Positions 14,160-19,457 of a stretch of 22,052 nt of DNA are shown piece after piece. The DNA is taken from positions 1 to 22,052 of the forward strand of contig DDPY01000018.1 of assembly GCA_002342415.1 (NCBI GenBank), given 5' to 3'. The position numbers were made by a program, and so were the translations under genes. The notes below the pieces were generated by a model. It had not been told where the DNA came from, ran no database searches, and saw only the letters and a program-made list of their open reading frames with translations. Within the stretch, counting starts at the first letter, position 1. Every line of letters begins with the position of its first letter. This DNA is from Prevotella sp. UBA2456. Its GTDB lineage: Bacteria; Bacteroidota; Bacteroidia; Bacteroidales; Bacteroidaceae.

Positions 14160-14230
14160 TTGTCCAAGGCGGATTCGAACCACCACAAACAGAACCAAAA
14201 CCTGTTGTGCTACCATTACACCATTGGACA
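14160..14230 (-). tRNA. tRNA-Gln (UUG)
   Basis: The minus strand folds as a 71-nt cloverleaf. The acceptor stem is TGTCCAA/TTGGACA, the D arm has GTG/CAC, the anticodon stem ACAGG/TCTGT holds loop TTTTGGT with anticodon TTG, and the T arm GGTGG/CCGCC holds TTCGAAT. The discriminator is A and CCA is not encoded. It reads CAA (and probably CAG) glutamine codons. It has its own promoter at 14284-14315 and lies directly upstream of rpoD. Confidence 0.95.
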
Positions 14231-14283
14231 ATTACAACACCACCTTTTAACTCTCGTGTCGAAGAATTGCAGTTTTGCGGCTG

Positions 14284-14315
14284 CAAAGGTAGTGGTTTTT
14301 TAGACCACTACCAAA
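14284..14315 (-). promoter_or_regulatory. Promoter of tRNA-Gln and probably rpoD
   Basis: On the minus strand TTTG (14312-14315), a 20-bp spacer and TACCTTTG (14284-14291) form a full Bacteroidetes promoter. The expected start is near 14277, about 45 bases ahead of the tRNA. The spacer is almost entirely occupied by the tyrS terminator hairpin. Confidence 0.85.
14288..14312 (-). terminator. tyrS terminator hairpin overlapping the next promoter
   Basis: Perfect 8-bp arms, GGTAGTGG and CCACTACC (14288-14295, 14305-14312), surround a 9-nt loop. It begins 14 bases after the tyrS stop on the minus strand and is followed by only TTTG, which is part of the -7 box. On the plus strand it is followed by AAATTTTTTC. 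It is the likely end of the metK-tyrS transcript. Confidence 0.65.
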
Positions 14316-14326
14316 TTTTTTCTCAA

Positions 14327-15622
14327 TTATTTCACTATTAAAAGATAATAATTCTTTTTTCCTTTTTGTGCCAGCAGGTATTTGCCGTCGATTAGATCGT
14401 CACTGGTGATGGGACGATTCTGGTCGGTCAGCTTCTCCTTGTTCAGCGAGACACCGCCGCCTTGCACCATCTTGCGCATCTCTCCTTTCGAGGGGAATAC
14501 GGGAGCAGCGGTGGTGAACAGCTCGATAGCGGGCTGACCTAACTGGTCTTTGGAAATCTCAAACTGTGGGACTCCGTCGAACACATCGAGGAATGTCTGT
14601 TCGTCGAGACGCTCCAGACCTTCTTTGGTTGATTTTCCGAAGAGCAGGTTGGAAGCCTCGATGGCAGCGTCCAAAGCCTCGCGAGAGTGTACCATAATGG
14701 TAACCTCTTCTGCCAGACGCTTTTGCAGCACACGACGGCCCGGGTCCTGCTTGTGTTCTTCAACCAGGGCATCGATCGTCTCTTTCTCCAAAGAAGTGAA
14801 TATCTTGATATAACGCTCGGCATCGTCATCGCTCACATTGAGCCAGAACTGATAGAACTTATAGGGCGTAGTACGCTGGGGATCGAGCCAGATGTTGCCG
14901 CTCTCGGTCTTTCCGAATTTCTTGCCGTCGCTCTTGGTTATAAGCGGGCAGGTGAGGGCAAAGGTCTCCACTTCATTGCCTAAAGTGCGGCGGATGAGCT
15001 CAGTGCCAGTGGTCATGTTGCCCCACTGGTCGTTACCGCCCAACTGTAGCTTTACGCCGTAGTGCTGATAAAGATACAGGAAATCGTAGCCTTGAAGCAG
15101 CTGATAGGTAAACTCGGTGAACGACAATCCGTCGCGGGCAGTACCGTTCAGGCGCTGCTGCACAGACTCCTTGGCCATCATATAGTTGACGGTGATGTGC
15201 TTACCTACCTCACGGGCAAAATCGAGGAAGGTAAAGTCCTTCATCCAGTCATAGTTGTTGACCATCACAGCAGCATTGGCTTCCTTTGATTCAAAGTCAA
15301 GGAACTTAGCCACTTGTGCCTTGATGCACTCCTGGTTGTGGCGTAGGGTTTCGTCGTTCAGCAGATTGCGTTCCTGACTCTTGCCCGAGGGGTCGCCGAT
15401 CATGCCGGTAGCACCGCCAACAAGGATTATAGGCTTGTGGCCGCAACGCTGCAGGTGGCGCAGCATCATGATGCCACACAGGTGACCAATATGCAGCGAG
15501 TCAGCTGTAGGGTCTGTGCCAAGGTAGGCTGTTACCATTTCTTTCTGGAGCAGTTCTTCTGTGCCAGGCATCATCTGAGCTAACATTCCGCGCCATTTCA
15601 GTTCTTCAACAAAATTCTTCAT
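14327..15622 (-). CDS. tyrS: Tyrosyl-tRNA synthetase
   Basis: The protein has 431 residues. It is a class I synthetase that attaches tyrosine to tRNA-Tyr. The first signature HIGH is at 44-47 (SLHIGHLCG), preceded by GTDPTADS. The tyrosine pocket region FTYQLLQGYDFLYLY and GGNDQWGN follow. The second signature appears as KKFGKTESG (about 233-241), the usual KFGKT form of bacterial TyrRS. The C-terminal S4-like RNA-binding domain occupies about 365-431 (GGVSLNKEKLTD). It is the last gene of the six-gene run that starts at metK, 50 bp after yidD. Confidence 0.98.
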   Translation of the reverse strand: MKNFVEELKWRGMLAQMMPGTEELLQKEMVTAYLGTDPTADSLHIGHLCGIMMLRHLQRCGHKPIILVGGATGMIGDPSGKSQERNLLNDETLRHNQECIKAQVAKFLDFESKEANAAVMVNNYDWMKDFTFLDFAREVGKHITVNYMMAKESVQQRLNGTARDGLSFTEFTYQLLQGYDFLYLYQHYGVKLQLGGNDQWGNMTTGTELIRRTLGNEVETFALTCPLITKSDGKKFGKTESGNIWLDPQRTTPYKFYQFWLNVSDDDAERYIKIFTSLEKETIDALVEEHKQDPGRRVLQKRLAEEVTIMVHSREALDAAIEASNLLFGKSTKEGLERLDEQTFLDVFDGVPQFEISKDQLGQPAIELFTTAAPVFPSKGEMRKMVQGGGVSLNKEKLTDQNRPITSDDLIDGKYLLAQKGKKNYYLLIVK

Positions 15623-15672
15623 TTTATTTATTTTTTATTGTTTTTATTTCTTCCTGCGTCATGTCGAGCGTG

Positions 15673-15915
15673 TCAAGGTACTGGGTCATAGCCTGATCCG
15701 CCCCAAGGGTGGCATCGTAGGATGCGCCGTATTGCTAACCAGAGTCCCTTGAACGGGCCGTGCTTTATCAGTGCTTGTCGTGCATATTCACTGCACGTAG
15801 GAGTAAAGCGGCACGACGGTCCCAGTAGGGGCGATATGGCTATCTGGTAAAACCGGATAGGCAGTATCAGCACCTTGGCCATTCCCTTCATTATATAGTT
15901 CCACAACGTTTTCAT
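15673..15915 (-). CDS. yidD: YidD membrane insertion efficiency factor
   Basis: The protein has 80 residues. An N-terminal amphipathic stretch (KVLILPIRFYQIAISPLLG) is followed by the family cysteine motif SCRFTPTCSEYARQAL and the ending LRCHPWGGSGYDPVP. The three cysteines and HPWGGxGYDPVP define YidD, a small membrane-bound protein that aids insertion of inner-membrane proteins with YidC. Its start overlaps the rnpA stop as ATGA, so translation is probably coupled, and the rnpA-yidD pairing is conserved across bacteria. Confidence 0.97.
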   Translation of the reverse strand: MKTLWNYIMKGMAKVLILPIRFYQIAISPLLGPSCRFTPTCSEYARQALIKHGPFKGLWLAIRRILRCHPWGGSGYDPVP

Positions 15916-16298
15916 AGCTTCTCTGCTATACGTTGCAGGAGTCTGACCACTCTTTTCTCTATCTCACACGAGGGATAGTGTTCGGCAGCGAGCCATATAA
16001 GTGCTATCAGCAACTGGTGTGACTCTGGCACCGCATTTGTCAATATCTGTTTGTTTTGCCGATAGGCCTCTCGTATCTGCCGTTTCACTCTGTTGCGGTC
16101 TACGGCATGCTTGAAATGACGTTTTGATACGCTAACAAGCAGTTGTACCGGTGGCTCTTCGTGCGCGCGTTCTTTTATAATATATACTGCCCTCACTGGG
16201 AAAGCAGCCATCGACTGACTACTTCCTCCGCTAAAAAGCGTCTCTATCAGCTTTCTGCTGAATAGCCGCTCCCGCTTGCTGAGTGTAGGAGCCTCCAT
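15912..16298 (-). CDS. rnpA: Ribonuclease P protein component
   Basis: The protein has 128 residues. Family features are SKRERLFSRKLIETLFSGG at the start, LLVSVSKRHFKHAVDRNRVKRQIREAYR in the centre with the RNR motif, and the IALIWLA strand near the end. It binds the RNase P RNA and helps it remove 5' leaders from pre-tRNA such as the tRNA-Gln in this window. In many bacteria rnpA follows rpmH near the replication origin; here, as in other Bacteroidetes, it lies between hemD and yidD. It overlaps yidD by ATGA. Confidence 0.96.
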   Translation of the reverse strand: MEAPTLSKRERLFSRKLIETLFSGGSSQSMAAFPVRAVYIIKERAHEEPPVQLLVSVSKRHFKHAVDRNRVKRQIREAYRQNKQILTNAVPESHQLLIALIWLAAEHYPSCEIEKRVVRLLQRIAEKL

Positions 16299-16323
16299 GT
16301 CTTATAAGGAATAGGTATTACTC

Positions 16324-17073
16324 TTATCCTTGTTTCTCAAGCAGATAGTGCTGTAATGCACCAGTCATGGAGGGATATTTTTCAGAGGGCGCTTCCAGGT
16401 CGAGTCTTAGTCCTGCGTCCTTGACAGCCTTTGCTGTAGCCGGGCCGAAGGTAGCTATGGCAATGTCGCCCTGATTGAAGTTGGGGAAATTCTTTGTTAG
16501 CGACTCTATTCCAGCAGGGCTGAAGAAGATGAGCATATCGTAGTCGAAGTTCTGGACCTCTTCAGCCGTGAAATCATTGCTGACGGTACGATACATCACA
16601 CATTCCTTAAAACTCAGCTTTTTGGCTGTTAGCATCTTGGCAATAGTGTCATTATGCACATCACTCATGGGCACCAAATACTTCTCTGTCTTGTGCTTGG
16701 CCATAGTAGGAATCAAATCGTCGATCTTTCCTGTAGTTCCGAAGAATACCTTACGCTTGCGATACTGAACATACTTTTGGATGTAGAGAGAAATCGTCTC
16801 TGTCACGCAGAAGTATTTCATGTCCTCAGGAATGGCTACGCGCAAATCCTTGGCCAGCGTGAAGAAATGGTCAATAGCATGGCGCGAAGTAAAGACGATA
16901 GCCGTATAGTCGAGGATGTTTACCTTCTGTGCTCGGAATTCCTTCGCTGAAATTCCTTCCACCTTGATAAATGGGCGGAACACAAGTTCAACGTCAAATT
17001 TGCTGGCGATGTCGTAATAAGGCGACTTCTCGCTCGATGGCTTAGGCTGCGAAACCAGAATCTTCTTAATCAT
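16324..17073 (-). CDS. hemD: Uroporphyrinogen-III synthase
   Basis: The protein has 249 residues, the usual length. It has the two-lobed HemD pattern: IKKILVSQPKPSSEKSPYYD at the N-terminus, YTAIVFTSRHAIDHFF (about 56-71), then FFSPAGIESLTKNFP and AIATFGPATAKAVKDAGL near the C-terminus, ending in YPSMTGALQHYL. HemD closes and rearranges hydroxymethylbilane to uroporphyrinogen III for haem, sirohaem or cobalamin. Sequence conservation in this family is low, so function rests on the overall pattern and on the context DUF4271-hemD-rnpA known from Bacteroidetes. No other tetrapyrrole gene is in the window. It starts 7 bp after DUF4271. Confidence 0.9.
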   Translation of the reverse strand: MIKKILVSQPKPSSEKSPYYDIASKFDVELVFRPFIKVEGISAKEFRAQKVNILDYTAIVFTSRHAIDHFFTLAKDLRVAIPEDMKYFCVTETISLYIQKYVQYRKRKVFFGTTGKIDDLIPTMAKHKTEKYLVPMSDVHNDTIAKMLTAKKLSFKECVMYRTVSNDFTAEEVQNFDYDMLIFFSPAGIESLTKNFPNFNQGDIAIATFGPATAKAVKDAGLRLDLEAPSEKYPSMTGALQHYLLEKQG

Positions 17074-17080
17074 CAGTGTC

Positions 17081-18100
17081 CTAAAAATTTATTTTCAAAC
17101 TTTCTGCTGTTATCTCCAAAGCACCCCAGAAGGCGAGCAGTGGTATGATTTCGAGCGTGCAAAAGTACAAAATAATTTGCAATTGGACAACATTTCTTCG
17201 GAAAAAGATGATAAAACATTTGTAAATCGTTAATAATTTAACAATTGCCAAGACGAAAAAGAAGAATAATACAACATTTTGTAGCGAAAGTCCGAAGTAG
17301 GTTTGCAGTATGACTGCAGGGAATAATAGAACACCTTCCAGAGAGACGACAAAAAGGAATGACTTAATCCATTGTTTATTTCTTTTACCGTCGAAGAATG
17401 TAATATTCACTACGGTATAAAGTATGATTTTCAGCAGATAGTAACCTGCGGTCATGAATGCGTAGATGGCTATCAGGTAATAGGGCGACGATAATATATT
17501 GGTAGTACCGTAGGCATTGATGGTGTAGAAATAGGCGATGAGGCTTACCATCATGCAGGTCAGGAAGGCGAGGAAGGTTTGGAATCGCACTTCGCTTGCT
17601 GTCTCGGTAAACTCGGATGAGTCATTGTTTGTGGGATAGAGGAAGCTCTTCGTCTGTCGGGCAATGAATCCGCGTGCATTGGATATGGCGATGGATGCCA
17701 TCACGAAAAACAATAGCAGCAGTATGGTGATAATGCTATCGTTATGCATAGAATAGGGTACAGGGTCGCCTGCTACGCCATAACGTCCGCCGGGAAGCTC
17801 TGGATGAAAGAGCGTGTCCTTGGAGAAGAATCCCTCCCGATAATACTGTGGCAGCTGTACGTCGAGCAGGTTGCGCCCTTTGTCGTGTCCAGGAAGGTGT
17901 AGCGTGTCAGGCCGTTGGCTCCATCGTATCTCCGATGCCTTGAAGTGAGCCTGGATGGCGGAGTCCTGCTGGGCTGGTGTCGCGTTGCGCGGTAGCCAGC
18001 TGAGCACCATCTTAGGCGTCAGTACAGGGCGTGGAGTATAAGCGCTGTCGCCACTATATTCGCTTATGCCTGCTTGTGCTATACTGTCCTGTTGTATCAT
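17081..18100 (-). CDS. DUF4271 membrane protein
   Basis: The protein has 339 residues. The first 115 or so are hydrophilic (Pro/Gln/Asp-rich, with QQDSAIQAHFKASEIRWSQRPDTLHLPG) and contain no cleavable signal peptide. About seven to eight membrane helices follow, from SIITILLLLFFVMASIAIS to IILYFCTLEIIPLLAFWGAL. This matches the DUF4271 family known almost only from Bacteroidetes, where it is often beside hemD. The function is not known. It lies 6 bp after metK and 7 bp before hemD, so all three are co-translated. Membrane topology may tie it to yidD function or envelope assembly, but that is only a guess from the neighbourhood. Confidence 0.88.
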   Translation of the reverse strand: MIQQDSIAQAGISEYSGDSAYTPRPVLTPKMVLSWLPRNATPAQQDSAIQAHFKASEIRWSQRPDTLHLPGHDKGRNLLDVQLPQYYREGFFSKDTLFHPELPGGRYGVAGDPVPYSMHNDSIITILLLLFFVMASIAISNARGFIARQTKSFLYPTNNDSSEFTETASEVRFQTFLAFLTCMMVSLIAYFYTINAYGTTNILSSPYYLIAIYAFMTAGYYLLKIILYTVVNITFFDGKRNKQWIKSFLFVVSLEGVLLFPAVILQTYFGLSLQNVVLFFFFVLAIVKLLTIYKCFIIFFRRNVVQLQIILYFCTLEIIPLLAFWGALEITAESLKINF

Positions 18101-18106
18101 CTCTGC

Positions 18107-19366
18107 TTAGAGTCCGAAAGCCTGCTTGATGTCATCGACACGGTCAAGCTTCTCCCATGTAAACAACTCTACATCAATGGTTTTAGTCTCGTGATAACGG
18201 CTGCTGAAGGTCTTTTGTATCACCTCCGACTGTCTTCCCATGTGTCCGTAGGCTGCAGTCTCCAGATACATGGGCTGACGCAGTTTCAGCGTACGCTCAA
18301 TGGCCTTGGGGCGCAGGTCGAACAGTTCGCCAATCTTCTGGGCTATTTCGCTGTCGCTCATCTGGACGTGTGAGCGGCCATAGGTGTTGACATAGATGTT
18401 CATGGGGCGTGCCACGCCGATGGCGTAGCTGATCTGTACCAGCATCTCGTCGCTGACACCTGCTGCCACCATATTCTTGGCGATGTGACGGGCAGCGTAG
18501 GCAGCGGAGCGGTCTACCTTCGATGAGTCCTTGCCCGAGAAGGCGCCGCCTCCGTGGGCACCCTTGCCGCCATAGGTGTCGACAATAATCTTGCGTCCGG
18601 TCAGCCCCGTGTCGCCATGAGGGCCGCCAATGACAAACTTGCCTGTGGGGTTGACGTAATACTTGATGTCGTCGCCAAACAGTGCGAGTACTTTCTCAGA
18701 GTGGATTTTGGATTTGACGCGAGGAATCAGAATATGGATCACATCATCCTTGATGCGTGCCAGCATCCGCTCGTCGTCTGCATCGAAGTCGTCGTGCTGG
18801 GTGGAGACCACAATGGTGTCGATGCGCTCAGGAATGCCGTTGTCACTGTACTGAACGGTAACCTGACTCTTGGCATCCGGGCGCAGATAGGTCATCGTCT
18901 GGCCTTCCTTCCGAATCTCGGATAGGGTGCGCATAATCAGGTGGGCGATGTCAAGCGATACGGGCATCAGGCTCTCCGTCTCATTGGTGGCATAGCCGAA
19001 CATCATACCCTGGTCGCCGGCACCCTGTTCGTCCTCGTCGCCATTGTCCACGCCGCGGTTGATGTCTTCGCTTTGCTCGTGAATGGCGGTCAGGATACCG
19101 CATGAATTGCCGTCGAACTGATATTCTGCTTTGGTATAGCCTATCTTCTTGATCGTGTTTCTGGCTATGGTCTGTAAGTCGATATAGACCTCGCTGCGTA
19201 CCTCGCCCATGATGACCACCTGACCCGTAGTGACAAATGTCTCACAGGCTACACGGGCATGCTCGTCGTAGGCCAGAAACTGGTCCAGTATGGCATCACT
19301 TATCTGATCGGCCACTTTGTCGGGATGGCCTTCGCTGACTGATTCGGATGAAAAGAAATAACTCAT
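18107..19366 (-). CDS. metK: S-adenosylmethionine synthetase
   Basis: The protein has 419 residues, a length usual for Bacteroidetes against 384 in E. coli. It makes S-adenosylmethionine from methionine and ATP. Motifs are in order: VSEGHPDKVADQISDAILD, GAGDQGMMFGYA, GGPHGDTGLTGRKIIVDTYGG and GGGAFSGKDSSKVDRSAAYAAR. It has a TTTG-N20-TACCTTTG promoter with a leader of only about a dozen bases, too short for a SAM riboswitch. It heads the metK-DUF4271-hemD-rnpA-yidD-tyrS unit; the SAM it makes would feed the methyltransferase at 5703-6506 among many others. Confidence 0.98.
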   Translation of the reverse strand: MSYFFSSESVSEGHPDKVADQISDAILDQFLAYDEHARVACETFVTTGQVVIMGEVRSEVYIDLQTIARNTIKKIGYTKAEYQFDGNSCGILTAIHEQSEDINRGVDNGDEDEQGAGDQGMMFGYATNETESLMPVSLDIAHLIMRTLSEIRKEGQTMTYLRPDAKSQVTVQYSDNGIPERIDTIVVSTQHDDFDADDERMLARIKDDVIHILIPRVKSKIHSEKVLALFGDDIKYYVNPTGKFVIGGPHGDTGLTGRKIIVDTYGGKGAHGGGAFSGKDSSKVDRSAAYAARHIAKNMVAAGVSDEMLVQISYAIGVARPMNIYVNTYGRSHVQMSDSEIAQKIGELFDLRPKAIERTLKLRQPMYLETAAYGHMGRQSEVIQKTFSSRYHETKTIDVELFTWEKLDRVDDIKQAFGL

Positions 19367-19385
19367 ATCTTATATTTTTTGCGTG

Positions 19386-19417
19386 CAAAGGTACAAATAA
19401 ACGGCGGATTATCCAAA
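19386..19417 (-). promoter_or_regulatory. metK operon promoter
   Basis: On the minus strand TTTG (19414-19417), a 20-bp spacer and TACCTTTG (19386-19393). The -33 box lies at the top of the upstream gene's terminator hairpin and the -7 box follows the stem by five bases. Confidence 0.85.
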
Positions 19418-19427
19418 TCCGCCGTTT
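19399..19427 (-). terminator. Terminator of the M16 peptidase gene
   Basis: Perfect 11-bp arms AAACGGCGGAT (19399-19409) and ATCCGCCGTTT (19417-19427) enclose a 7-nt loop. On the minus strand it follows the peptidase stop by about 30 bases and ends in GTTTATTTG. It overlaps the metK promoter. Confidence 0.85.
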
Positions 19428-19457
19428 ACTTTTCACTTTTTTGTTTTTACTTTTCCT

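Noticed and set aside
15624..15662. A 12-codon frame between yidD and tyrS
   Set aside because: Too short, no homology and Lys-rich as expected of the A-rich tyrS start region; at most a leader peptide.
19367..19385. A SAM riboswitch ahead of metK
   Set aside because: The promoter boxes leave a leader of only about a dozen bases, too short for any known SAM aptamer.
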